From Prescottella defluvii (lineage in GTDB: Bacteria; Actinomycetota; Actinomycetes; Mycobacteriales; Mycobacteriaceae): DNA of 64,000 nucleotides. Each line of letters begins with the position of its first letter. The stretch's first letter is position 1. Shown here in pieces: positions 39,405-50,361 of this stretch. Position numbers and translations under genes: made by a program. The stretch is from contig CP121458.1 of NCBI GenBank assembly GCA_029690005.1, positions 4,607,872-4,671,871 on the forward strand, read 5' to 3'. Under the pieces are notes generated by a model, which was not told where the DNA came from, ran no database searches, and saw only the letters and a program-made list of their open reading frames with translations.

Positions 39405-41929
39405 CTACATGTCGGCGATGGCCTCGAGGGGCTTGGTTCGAGCGGCCCGGCTCGCCGGCCAGAGGGCCGCGAGGACGCCGACCACCGCGGACCCGATCAG
39501 CATCGCGAGGACCTGCACCCACGGAACCGAGACCTGATCCAGGCCCTGATCGGCGAGCGTCCGCACGAAGCCCCAACCGAAGACCACGCCGAGCACGACG
39601 CCGACGAGGGCACCGAACACCGCGATCAGCACCGACTCGAGATAGATGGTGCGGCGCACCTGCGCCCGCTGCATCCCGACCGCCCGCAGCATGCCGATCT
39701 CACGTCGTCGTTCGACGACCGAGAGGGCGAGCGTGTTGACGATGCCGAGGATCGCGATGACGACTGCGAGTGCGAGCAGGCCGTACAGCACCGCGAGCAG
39801 CGTGTCGATCTGCTGCCCCTGAGCGCCCTTGAACTGCTCCCGGTCCTGGACCTGCACCACGACGAACGGGTCGGTCGCGGTCACGAGATCGGACGCCATC
39901 ATCGTCATGTTCGTGCCCGGCGCCGTCTTGACCAGCACGGCCCATTCGGTGCGCATGTTGAGCGGGGTCACCTGCTGGTAGACCTGGTCCGAGACGACCC
40001 ACGGACCGAGCAGCTGGTTGTCGGCGTAGATGCCGGTGACCGTCGTGGTGACCTGCTCGCCGTCGCGGTCGGTGAGGGTGACCGGCGTGCCGATCTTCCA
40101 GCCGTGATCGGTGGCCTCGGAATCGCTGGCCAGCATGTCGGTGCCGGTGATCGAGGCGGCGCCTTCCTTCATCGTGTAGTCGAGCACGCCGGCGGGGGAA
40201 CCACTGAGCGCCGTGCCGAACACGTCCTTGTCGTCGATCTTCACCGCGACGCCGTGGAGCGAGACGGCTTCCTCGACCCCCGTCACCTTCGCGGCGGCCG
40301 CGGCGGCCCCCGCCGGGACGCCGATGCCCTGCGGTCCGGTGAGCACGAAGTCGGCCTGGACGCCCTTGTCGACGAGCGCGTTCACGCTCGATTTGGCGGA
40401 CGCACCGAAGACTCCGATCACCGACACGAGCATCAGGCCGAGGGTCAGCGCGAACGCTGTCGCGGCCGTGCGCTTGGGGTTGCGCACCGCGTTGGTGCGG
40501 GCCAGTCGTCCGACCGGGCCGAACGGCTTGGCGAACACCGCGCCGAGGGCACCGACGACCGGCCGGGACAGCGCCGGCGCGGCCAGCAGGACCGCGAGGA
40601 CCAGGGCGAGCGCCCCGAGCCCGACGAGGGCCGCCGCACCGCCACCGGTGGACTGGGCGCCGACGACCAATGCGAGAACACCCAGCACCGCGGCGATCGC
40701 ACCGATCAGGGTGCGCACCTTCAGGGTGTCGCCGGTGGACGCGAACTCCTCGCGCATGGCCGCGACCGGAGGCACCTTCGATGCCCGGCGTGCCGGCGCG
40801 TAGGCGCTGACGACGGTGACGATCAGGCCGAGCACGAGCGCGACGATGATCGTGCGCGGCTCGATCTGCAGCGGACCCTGGGCAGGCCCAGGTCGAAGGC
40901 GTTGAGCAGCGCGCGCAGGCCGTAGGCGAGTCCGACACCGCCCGCGATGCCGAGCGCGCTGCCGATCACACCGACGACGATGGCCTCGAAGACCACCGAC
41001 CGGCCCACCTGCTTGCGGCTGGCGCCGATCGCGCGCAGCAGCGCGAGTTCACGCAGACGCTGCGCGACGATCATCGAGAAGGTGTTGTAGATGATGAAGG
41101 TGCCGACCAGCAGCGCGATCGCGCCGAACGCCAGCAGGAAGTAGTTGACGAAGCTGAGCGCCTTGCCCACCTCGTCCTTGGTCTCCTCGCGGACCTGGTC
41201 GGCGGTCTGGACCTTGGTGTCGGGCACCGCGGCCGCGATCCGGTCACGCAGCACGTCCTGCGAGACACCGGTACCGGCGACGTCGATGTAGCCGACGTGG
41301 CTGCCGTCGGTGAACAACTCGCGAGCCTGCGCGTCGGTGAACAGCGCGCCGACGTACCCGCCGGTGTCGGTCTCGGGGGCGTAGATGCCCGACAGCGTCA
41401 CATCGTTCCAGCCGCTCATCGTCAACACGCGCGTGTGGTCGCCGACCGCGAGGCCGGCCCGGTTCGCGGCGCTCTCGTTGAGCGCGATCTGACCGGCCTG
41501 CTGCGGCGGAGTGCCGCCGACGAACTTGGCCGGTTCGCCGAGCTGCTGGTCCGGCGGCAGGTACGACGTACCGATGCTCGGCGCACCGCCGTTCTGCAGG
41601 GGCTTGCCGGCCGAGTTGAGAACCACGATCTGCCCGCCCACGGACGGTGCGACGGCGCGGACGCCGTCGACGGCGCGGAGGGTGTCGACGTCCGCGATCG
41701 GGACGCCGCTCGAGCCCTGCTCGACGGGGCTCACCCGCACGTCGACGCCCTTGGCGCCGCCGTCCATGATGCTGTCGAACGTCTTCTGCAGGGTGTCGGT
41801 GAAGACGAAGGATCCGGCGACGAACGCCGTGCCGAGCACCACCGACAACACGGTCAGCACGAGCCGCACCTTGTGCGCGGCGAGGTTGCGCAGGGACACC
41901 TTGCGCATCGGGGAATTTGTCACGGCCAT
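39405..41929 (-). CDS. FtsX-like (MacB-type) ABC transporter permease
   Basis: About 841 residues. N-terminal transmembrane segment (VRLVLTVLSVVLGTAFVAGSFVF), then a large extracytoplasmic domain, then three FtsX helices near 260-370 (FLLAFGAIALLVGTFIIYNTFSMI, with LRELALLRAIGASRKQV). This is repeated in the second half (NTLALSVVERRREIGMLRAVGMQRAQVRR), giving the duplicated architecture of long MacB-type permeases. It works with the ATPase encoded 4 bases upstream, probably exporting lipid or peptide or transmitting force across the membrane. One break near 40887. Confidence 0.9.
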
Positions 41930-41933
41930 GGCG

Positions 41934-42692
41934 TCAGACCGTCTCAAGGTTCTTCATGCGGTCCAGGACCGACTCCGCGGTGGGCTCGCGCAACTCGTCG
42001 ACGATCTGACCGTCGGCGAGGAACACCACGCGATCGGCGAAGCTCGCGGCCCGCGGATCGTGCGTGACGATCACGACGGTCTGGTCGAACTCGTCGACTG
42101 CGGCCCGCAGGATCGACAGCACCTCACCGGACGAGCGCGAATCCAGGTTGCCCGTCGGCTCGTCACCGAAGATGATCTCCGGCTGCCCGGCGAGGGCACG
42201 CGCGCACGCGACACGCTGCTGCTGGCCACCGGAGAGCTCCCCGGGACGATGGTCGAGGCGATCGCGCAGCCCCAACCGGTCGATCACGGTGTCGAGCCAC
42301 TGCTGATCGGCCTTGCGGCCGGCGATGTCGAGCGGCAGCGTGATGTTCTCGAGCGCCGTGAGGGTCGGCACCAGGTTGAACGCCTGGAAGACGAACCCGA
42401 TGCGGTCCCGGCGTAGCTGCGTCATCTGCTTGTCCGAGAGGGTGGTCAGGTCCGTGGCACCGGATCAGCACCGAACCCGACGTCGCCGCGTCGAGACCGG
42501 CCAGGCAGTGCATGAGCGTCGACTTGCCGGAGCCGGACGGCCCCATGATGGCGGTGAACTCCCCCGCGCGAACTCCGCGGACACGCCCGCGAGGGCGTGG
42601 ACCTGGGCGTCCCCCGACCCGTATACCTTCGTCAGGTTGACCGCGCGGGCGGCAACGGTGGTCTCGGTGGGCATCTCGGTTTCGGTTGGCAT
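41934..42692 (-). CDS. ABC transporter ATP-binding protein (MacB/LolD type)
   Basis: About 252 residues. Walker A in [19 protein letters not shown]-loop in [18 protein letters not shown], signature [15 protein letters not shown], Walker [13 protein letters not shown], and H-loop VTHDPR. It couples ATP hydrolysis to the FtsX-like permease just downstream. Frame breaks near 42570 and 42467 flank Walker A. The start at 42692 (MPTETEM) is the first of two possible ATGs; the second lies 18 bases in. Confidence 0.9.
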
Positions 42693-42773
42693 GCCCAACA
42701 TCCTCACCCGCCGGGGTGACGGAAAACCATCGGGGACTTCCCTGATCTTGTACCCCGACCCAGGGATGGTTCG

Positions 42774-45127
42774 TCAGTCGTGGGAGAAGGCGCGGGCGAT
42801 CTCCCGCTCGAGGTCGAGGTACGGGGTGCCCGAGACGTCCGCAGTCACCTTCCGGACGGTTCCCCCACGGAACCGGAACGGTGCCCGGTAGAGCCGCGAA
42901 ACCGACTGGCCGGTGTCGCGTCCGACCCGGATTCCCTCCCCCACTCCGGAGAACATCGCCGGCTGGACCCGCACGCCGCCGAGTGAACCGACGTCGCGGT
43001 CGTCGATGTGCAGGGTCACGTCCCCGATCGGTGTGAACCCGTCGGCAGCCGCCCCCGTCCTGTCGAAGCGCACCCCGAGGACGTGGGCACCGGTCGTGGG
43101 GACAGACTCGATCGAGACGACGACCTGCTCGTCCTCACCGAGGAAGTTGTACACGTACTTCAGGTCCCGTCCTGCACGAACAGGCTGTGGCCACCGAGCC
43201 GGCCGCCGTGGGCGAACAGCACACCCTCGACTTCGTCGGATTCGATCCGCACGTCCGCGAGCACCGAGAACGACCGACCCCGCATCTCGAGCGCGGCGCC
43301 CGGCCCCACCTCGGCCGCGTCCGGGTAGTAGACGAACGACTCGCGTGTACCCGTCAGGTACGGCCGGAAGCGCAGGAACGCGGACAGCACATCGAGGTCG
43401 TTGAGAGGCAGCCCGTCGTACTTCGCGGCCTGGTCGAACCACAGCGCGCGCATCTCGTCGAGCTTGTCCGGTCGCGCCGACGCGAGGTCACGAACCTGGC
43501 TGCGGTCCCGCTCGATGTGGAACAGCTCCCAGCGGTCGTCGTCGAAATGCCCCCAGTTCGACGGGGCCGCCGGGTGCACGGTGTTCGCGAACCACCCGTC
43601 ATGCCAGATCCCGCGGGTACCGAGCATCGAGTAGAACTGCGTCGTCTTGCCGGTCGCCGCCTCCGGGTCCGCGAGGACGGGTCGGAAGCTCACCCCCTCG
43701 AGCGGCCGCTGCGGCACCCCACCGACCAGCAGCGGCGGATCGACACCGAGCAGTTCGTACACGGTGGGCGTGACGTCACAGACGTTGATGTAGTTGTCGC
43801 GGACCTCTCCGCGGGCGGAGATGCCGTCCGGCCACGAGATCACGCACGGGTCCGCGATCCCGCCCTCGTGCGACGCGTACCGCTTGAACAGCTTGTACGG
43901 GGTGTTGAACGCCATGGCCCAGCCGGTGCAGTAGTGGTTGTACGTCTCCGGGCCGCCCAGGTCGTCGATCTGCGCCAGACCGTCCTCGATTCGGTCCGGG
44001 TAGCCGTTGAAGAACTTGTACTCGTTGACCGAGCCGTTGGGGCCGCCCTCACCGCTGGCGCCGTTGTCGGACAGCAGCACGACGATCGTGTTGTCGAGCT
44101 GGCCCGAATCCTCGAGATAGTCGAGCAGGCGGCCGATCTGGGCGTCGGTGTAGCTCTGGAACCCGGCGAACACCTCCGCCATCCGGCAGAACAGGCGCTG
44201 CTCGCCGTCGTCGAGCGACTCCCACGGACGGACGGTGTCCCCACCGGCCACGCCGCCCCGTCCGCGCTCACCTCGTCGGTGTACGGATTCATCTGCGACA
44301 GTTCGGTGTCCGCGGGAACCAGGCCGAGCCGCTTCTGGTTGTCGAGGACGATCTCGCGGTACCGCTCGTACCCCATGTCGAACCGGCCGGCGTACCGATC
44401 GGCCCATTCCTTCGAAACATGATGCGGCGCATGCCCGCAGCCCGGACACAGGTACAGGAACCACGGCTTGTCCGGCGCGATGACCTTGGCGTCGCGGATG
44501 AACTCGATCGACTTGTCGGCCAGATCCTTCGACAGGTGGTAGCCGTCCTCCGGCGCAGACGGCGGATCGACCGGATGGTTGTCGTAGACCAGGTTGGGAT
44601 ACCACTGGTCGGCCTCACCACCGAGGAATCCGTAGAAGCGCTCGAATCCTCGCGAAAGCGGCCAATTCCGTTTGGTGGCTGCCAGATTCGACTCCTCCAA
44701 CGGAGTCAGATGCCACTTGCCGACGGCGTAGGTGTTCCAGCCGCGATCGCTCAGCACCTCCGACAGCAGCGCCGCGTCGGTCGGTATCCGTCCACTTCGA
44801 GTTCGCGAACCCGTCGGTGAACTCCTCGATGGTCGCCATCCCCACCGATGTCGGGTTGCGTCCCGTCAGCAGCGCGGCCCGCGTCGGCGAGCACAGCGCG
44901 GTGGTGTGGAACTGGCTGAGCAACACCCCACGCTCGGCGATGCGCCGGAGGTTCGGCATCTCGACCAGGCCGCCGTAGAAGTCCGACGTGCCGATCCCCG
45001 TGTCGTCCCACACCAGGTACAGGACATTCGGGGCACCTTCCGGCGCACGGGGTTCCGCGAACGGCGCCCAGTCCGGCGTCGAATCCCGGATGTCGACCGA
45101 TACCTTGCCCGTGAACTCCGCAGCCAT
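42774..45127 (-). CDS. Arylsulfatase (type I, formylglycine)
   Basis: About 784 residues. The N-terminal alkaline-phosphatase-like fold starts [12 protein letters not shown] (metal ligands D, D). [16 protein letters not shown] contains C-x-P-x-R, the signal for conversion of Cys to formylglycine. GKWHL and the [10 protein letters not shown] metal site follow. The roughly 200-residue C-terminal extension is beta-rich ([30 protein letters not shown]). No signal peptide, so it is probably cytoplasmic, taking sulfate from sulfate esters. It needs a formylglycine-generating enzyme, not in the window. Frame breaks near 44785, 44250 and 43165. ATG has GGAGGA 8 bases upstream. Confidence 0.92.
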
Positions 45128-45209
45128 GGCCGGGTCCTCCCGATGCGTGGTACCCCATCATCACACGCGCCGAGAGGCGTCCGGACCGGTTCGTCGAACT
45201 ACGCGGGAC

Positions 45210-45970
45210 TCACGACCAGCGGGCCTGACCGCCGTCGAGGGGAATCGTCGCGCCGGTCAGGTACCCGGAGTCCGGCCCGACGAGGAACGCGACCGCGTTG
45301 CCGATGTCGGTCTCGGGGTCGCCGATCCGGCGCATCGGGATACTCGCGACGAACGCGGCAGCCTCCTCCGGACGCGCCTCGGTCCAACGCTGCAGCCCCG
45401 GCGACATCGCATGCGGTGCAACCGCATTGACGCGAATGTTGTCGACACCCCACTCGCAGGCCGCAGCCCTCGTCAGCGCGCGGACCGCCTCCTTGACGGA
45501 CGCGTACCCGCCGTAGCCGCTGGCGTCCCACCGGACCGCCACCGACGACACCATGTTCACGATCGCGCCGCCGCCACGCTCCTTCATGTGCGGGTAGCAG
45601 GCCTGCATCGTCCGCAGCGCCGCGACGGGACCGGAGGTGTAGGCCCGCTCGAGCAGATCCGGCTTCAGGTCGTTGATCGGGCCGAGCGGGTTGAGGCTGG
45701 CGTTGTTGACCAGGATGTCGATTCCGCCGAACAGCGAGGCAGTGGTGTCGACGGCGCGCGTGATGTCCTCGGCGTCCGACACGTCCGCGACGACCGGTTC
45801 GGCAACGCCGCCGAATGCGGCAATCGCCTCACAAGTGTCGATCAGCTTGGACTCGGTGCGCCCGACACCGCGATCCGCGCGCCCTCCTTCGCGAGCGCGA
45901 ACGCGATGCCCTGACCGACACCCTGGCCTGCGCCAGTGATGAGCGCGACCTTTCCCTCCAACTTGCCCAT
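45210..45970 (-). CDS. Short-chain dehydrogenase/reductase
   Basis: About 253 residues. GKVALITGAGQGVGQGIAFALA cofactor site, NNASLNPLGP, a Ser in VNMVSSVAVRW, YASVK (Tyr, Lys), and an ending DSGYLTGATIPLDGG typical of classical FabG-type SDRs. One break near 45868. It lies upstream of the arylsulfatase on the same strand, separated by 82 bases, and may be co-transcribed. Substrate unknown. Confidence 0.87.
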
Positions 45971-46085
45971 GTGGTTTCAATCTCCCGCATCGATCGACGT
46001 GTCGAGGCACACACAACCAGGTCCGGCCGACCGCCACGCCGCGTTTCCCATTGATCGGGACCGGTTCGCCGCTACGCTCGACGTC

Positions 46086-46861
46086 ATGCGGATCGGAGCC
46101 CATGTCCGGCAGGACGCGGACCCCATCGGGGCCGGCGAGCGCCTCGGCGCGGAGATCGTCCAACTGTTCCTCACCGACCCCCAGAAGTGGGACAAGCCCG
46201 AACCGCATCCACAGACGGAACGGATCCTGCAGAGCCCGATCGACGTCGTCGTGCACTCGTCGTACGTCATCAACGTCGCCAGCCTCAACAACCGACTCCG
46301 GATGCCGTCCCGCAAGGCGGTCGCCGATCAGGCCGCGGCGGCCGCGGACATCGGCGCGGTCGGCCTCGTGGTCCACGGCGGCCACGTGCGCGACGGCGAG
46401 GATCCCGCCGCGGGTGTCGCGAACTGGCGCAAGCTCTTCGAACGTCAGCAGGACAAGGGCGGATTCCCCGTGCCGATCCTCATCGAGAACACCGCCGGCG
46501 GCGACTTCGCGATGGCCCGGCACCTCGATGCGATCGCGCGGCTGTGGGACGCCGTCGGCGAGTTCGGCGCCGGCTTCTGCCTCGACACATGTCACGCCTG
46601 GGCTGGGGGTGAGGAGCTGCTCGGCATCGTCGAGCGCGTCAAGGCGATCACCGGCCGGATCGACCTGGTGCACCTGAACAACTCGCGTGACGAGTTCGAC
46701 TCCGCCCGCGACCGGCACGCGAACCTGGTCACCGGCATGATCGACCCCGCGATGCTCACCGCCGTCGTCTCCGCGGCCGACGCCCCCGTGATCCTCGAGA
46801 CCCCGCCGACGGGATCGCCGACGATCTCGCCTACCTGCGCGACGCGCTGGCCGGAGACTGA
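46086..46861 (+). CDS. nfo: Endonuclease IV family AP endonuclease
   Basis: About 258 residues of the AP endonuclease 2 family (Xylose-isomerase-like TIM barrel with three zinc ions). Motifs: GAHVRQ at the start, VHSSYVINVAS and VVHGGHV (His ligands), ILIENTAGG (Glu), FCLDTCHAWAGG (Asp, His) and LVHLNNSRDEFDSARDRHANL (His, Asp). It nicks DNA at abasic sites in base-excision repair. Near 46807 one C is lost from CCC, which breaks the last 15 codons; the corrected end reads DDLAYLRDALAGD. Confidence 0.88.
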
Positions 46862-46947
46862 CGAGTCTCCGACATCACATACCGAATCGGCTACGACGCC
46901 GCGTCGAAGGCGGGCGGACCCACCACCGGCACCTACCATCCCGAGAC

Positions 46948-47586
46948 ATGACGCACTTCCGGTCCCGCCGCACCCTCGCCATGTCGTCCGTCGCTGTCGC
47001 CGCACTCGCCCTCGCCGGCTGCACCAGCGCCGAATCCGAGCCGGCCGCATCGACCACGTCGATGACCTCCTCGTCCGCCGCCTCCGACGACTCGAGCCGC
47101 GAGACGAAGGCGCCCGCGGCAGCGGTCGACGGCACGCTGACCGCGGCACCGACCGGGCAGGCCCCGCAGACCGCCGCGGCGTCGCCGGACGCCGCGCTCA
47201 CGATCAGAGACATCCGCGTCGGCAAGCACGACGGCTTCGACCGCGTGGTCTACGAGTTCGGCGGCACCGGAACCCCCGGCTGGCGCGCCGAGATCGTGTC
47301 CACCGCGACCCAGCAGGGCAGCGGCAAGCCGCTCGCGGTCGCCGGTCAGGGCATTCTGCAGGTCCTCGTCGACGGCTCCTCGATGCCGTTCATGACCAAC
47401 GTCGAGCCGTACTCGGGCCCAAACCCGCTCGAGGTCGAGAACCCCGTCGTCGTGACCGAGGTCCGGGACGCCGGGATCTTCGAGGGCACCGACCAGACGC
47501 TCATCGGGCTCTCCGACCGCAACGTCTCCTACCGCGTCTACACGCTCACCGAGCCGACGCGCCTGGTCGTCGACATCTCGCGCTGA
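46948..47586 (+). CDS. AMIN-like-domain lipoprotein
   Basis: 212 residues, intact. Signal peptide ending in the lipobox ALAGC, then a Ser/Thr/Ala linker of about 60 residues. The folded part (IRDIRVGKHDGFDRVVYEFGG, PLAVAGQGILQVLVDG, YTLTEPTRLVVDISR) has the beta pattern of the AMIN-like domain, thought to bind cell wall. It is likely anchored on the outer face of the membrane. It stands between the endonuclease and an ABC exporter, each with its own spacing. Confidence 0.82.
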   Translation: MTHFRSRRTLAMSSVAVAALALAGCTSAESEPAASTTSMTSSSAASDDSSRETKAPAAAVDGTLTAAPTGQAPQTAAASPDAALTIRDIRVGKHDGFDRVVYEFGGTGTPGWRAEIVSTATQQGSGKPLAVAGQGILQVLVDGSSMPFMTNVEPYSGPNPLEVENPVVVTEVRDAGIFEGTDQTLIGLSDRNVSYRVYTLTEPTRLVVDISR

Positions 47587-47681
47587 CACACCGTCGAATT
47601 TGACCTCAACCATTCTCGAGGTTCTACCTTCGTTGTCGTACCCCCGTCCTACCGTGACGGGACCGACGAGAGGGGCGACGG

Positions 47682-49574
47682 ATGAGTATGGACGTGACCG
47701 CGTGGAACACGATGTACAACGCGATGCACGCGCAACAGGACCGTCGGCCCTTCTCCCGGGCCACGCTGCGCCGCGTGGCCGGGTACGCGCGACCGCACCG
47801 TAGCCACATCCTCTGGTACGTGCTGCTCAGCGTCGTCACCGCCGCACTCGCGGTGGCGACCCCGTGCTCGCCGGCCGTGTCGTCGACGCGATCGTCGCCG
47901 GCGACGACGTCCGCGTCGTGGTGGTGCTGGCGTCCGCGATCGCGGCCATCGCACTCTTCGAGGCGGGCATGGCGGTACTCACCCGATGGCTGTCGGCGAG
48001 CATCGGCGAGGACCTGATCCTCGACCTGCGCACCACGGTGTTCGATCACGTGCAGCGGATGCCGATCGCGTTCTTCACCCGCACCCGCACCGGTGCGCTC
48101 GTCAGCCGTCTCAACAACGACGTCATCGGTGCGCAGCGGGCGTTCAGCGACACCCTCTCCGGCGTGGTCGGAAACCTGGTGACGCTGGCGATCACCCTGG
48201 TCGTCATGGTGAGCATCTCGTGGCAGATCACGCTGCTGTCGCTGCTGCTCCTGCCGGTGTTCGTGATCCCCGCCCGCCGCATGGGCACCCGATTGGCCCG
48301 GCTCAGCCGCGAAGCCGCAAACCACAACTCGGTGATGAGCACCCAGATGACCGAGCGGTTCTCCGCGCCCGGCGCAACCCTGGTGAAACTGTTCGGCCGC
48401 CCCTCGATGGAGTCCGCCGAGTTCGCGGTGCGCGCCCGCCGCGTCCGCGACATCGGCGTCCGCACCGCGATGCTGCAGTCGGTGTTCGTCACCGCACTCA
48501 CCCTCGTCTCGGCCCTCGCCCTCGCCCTCGTCTACGGTCTGGGCGGCTACTACGCGCTCCGCGGGCAGCTCGAGGCCGGCGCCGTCGTCTCGCTCGCACT
48601 GCTGCTCACCCGGCTGTACTCGCCGCTTACCTCGTTGGCGAGTGCCCGCGTCGACGTCATGAGCGCGATGGTCAGCTTCGAGCGGGTCTTCGAGATCCTC
48701 GACCTGAAGCCGCTCATCGCGGAGAAGCCCGACGCCGTCGACGTCCCCGAGGGACCCGCGTCCGTCGAGTTCCGATCGGTCGACTTCGCCTACCCCTCCG
48801 CCGACAAGGTCTCGCTCGCCTCGCTCGAGGAGGTGGCCGGCCTTGACACCCGCGGCGGCGCGACCGTGCTGCACAACGTCTCGTTCCGCGTGGAACCGGG
48901 CCGGATGGTCGCGCTGGTCGGGTCGTCCGGTGCGGGCAAATCGACCATCGCGCAACTACTTCCGCGTCTGTACGACGTCGATTCCGGTGCCGTCCTGGTC
49001 GGCGGCGTCGACGTGCGCGACCTGACGGCCGATTCGATCCGTGCGACCGTAGGCATGGTCACGCAGGACGGACACCTGTTTCACGAGTCCGTCCGGGCGA
49101 ACCTCCTCCTCGCTCGCCCCGAGGCGACCGAGGCGGACCTGTGGGACGTGCTGCGCCGCGCCAACCTAGCGTCGCTGATCGAGTCGCTGCCCGACGGCCT
49201 CGACACCGTCGTCGGCGAACGCGGATACCGCCTGTCCGGCGGTGAGCGGCAACGTCTCACGATCGCACGACTGCTGCTGGCCCAGCCACGCGTCGTGATC
49301 CTCGACGAAGCCACCGCGCACCTCGACTCGACCTCCGAGGCCGCGGTGCAGGACGCGCTCGGCGAAGCCCTCGAAGGGAGGACAGCGGTGGTCGATTGCC
49401 CACCGGCTGTCCACCATTCGCGCCGCCGACCAGATCCTCGTCGTCGAGGACGGCCGAATCGTCGAGCGCGGCAACCACTCCGAGCTGCTCGCCGCCGGCG
49501 GACGCTACACCGAGCTGTACCGGACACAATTCGACACCGGCACGGCTCCCGTGCTCACCGAGGTACTGCGCTGA
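47682..49574 (+). CDS. ABC exporter, fused membrane and ATPase domains
   Basis: About 630 residues. Six-helix type I exporter domain (to about 330; first helix [18 protein letters not shown], later [31 protein letters not shown]). The ATPase domain has Walker [18 protein letters not shown], signature [17 protein letters not shown], Walker [12 protein letters not shown] and the IAHRLSTI H-loop. Half-transporters of this kind form dimers and export lipids or drugs. ATG has AGAGGGG upstream. Frame breaks near 47862 and 49394. It converges with the NlpC/P60 gene. Confidence 0.9.
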
Positions 49575-49587
49575 CCACCGAACGCCG

Positions 49588-50189
49588 TCAGAAGTAGCGG
49601 CGGATGTTGTGAATGTCGAAGTCCGACAACGGTGTCAACCCGATCGGGACGCCCGAGCTGTAGGCGTTGAACACCATGCCGTTGCCGGCGTAGATGCCGA
49701 CGTGCCCGGCGATGTCGTACGTGTCCATCGTGATGACGTCGCCGGGCTGCAGCGCCGACAGCGGCACCAGCATGCCGGCGGTGTCGCGCGCCATCTCCTG
49801 GCTGGTGCGCGGCAGGTTGATCCCCACCGTCCGGAACGCCCACTGGACCAGACCGGAGCAGTCCCACACATCCGGTCCGTTACCGCCCCACACGTACTGC
49901 TTCCCGGCCTGCGTGGTGGCCGCCGTGAGCGCGGCCATCGCGCGGGGGCTCGGAATCGGTAGCGGGATGGCGATGTCGCCGCTGCCGGCGAACAGACTGG
50001 CGCTCCCGTTCCCCCGCTACTGCCGGAGCTACCGGACGACAGGACGTCGGTGAGACCGTTGGCGATATCGGTTGCGCTGGTGATCGAACCGACGATGTCG
50101 GGTTGCGCGGCGGCGGGTGCGGCCGATCCGACGGCACCCCCGGCGATGAGTCCTGCTGCGATCAAACCTCTACGAATTACGTGGGCCAC
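49588..50189 (-). CDS. Secreted NlpC/P60 peptidoglycan hydrolase
   Basis: About 200 residues. The signal peptide (VIRRGLIAAGLIAGGAVGSAAPAAA) is followed by a Gly/Ser linker. The C-terminal NlpC/P60 domain has the catalytic Cys in VWDCSGLVQWAF, His in AGHVGIYAG, and a QYVWGGNGPDVWDCSGL entry motif shared with RipA/RipB-type hydrolases. It cuts D-Glu-mDAP peptide bonds in the wall. GTG at 50189 has AAGGAGG upstream. One break near 50005 in the linker. Confidence 0.88.
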
Positions 50190-50298
50190 GCTCGTGCCTC
50201 CTTGCTCGGAAATGCGCGGATCCCCCCGACCACAAACTGTGAGGCACATTACAGAGCAGGAATCACTCCTGTCACAGAATCCGGGGCATCGACGGAAA

Positions 50299-50333
50299 GG
50301 GGCACCGGCGGGTTCGACACCCACCGGCACCCC
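50299..50333 (-). terminator. Hairpin after the DEAD-box helicase
   Basis: Arms GGGGCACCGGCGGGT and ACCCACCGGCACCCC pair at 12 of 15 positions around a 5-base loop, 29 bases past the helicase stop (minus strand). Confidence 0.5.
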
Positions 50334-50361
50334 TTCGGAAGCCGTTCGCCCTGGTCAGGCG

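Noticed and set aside
50190-50361. Possible c-di-AMP (ydaO) riboswitch before the NlpC/P60 gene
   Set aside because: Such riboswitches often precede wall hydrolases in actinobacteria, but I could not find the conserved core in the 170-base leader.
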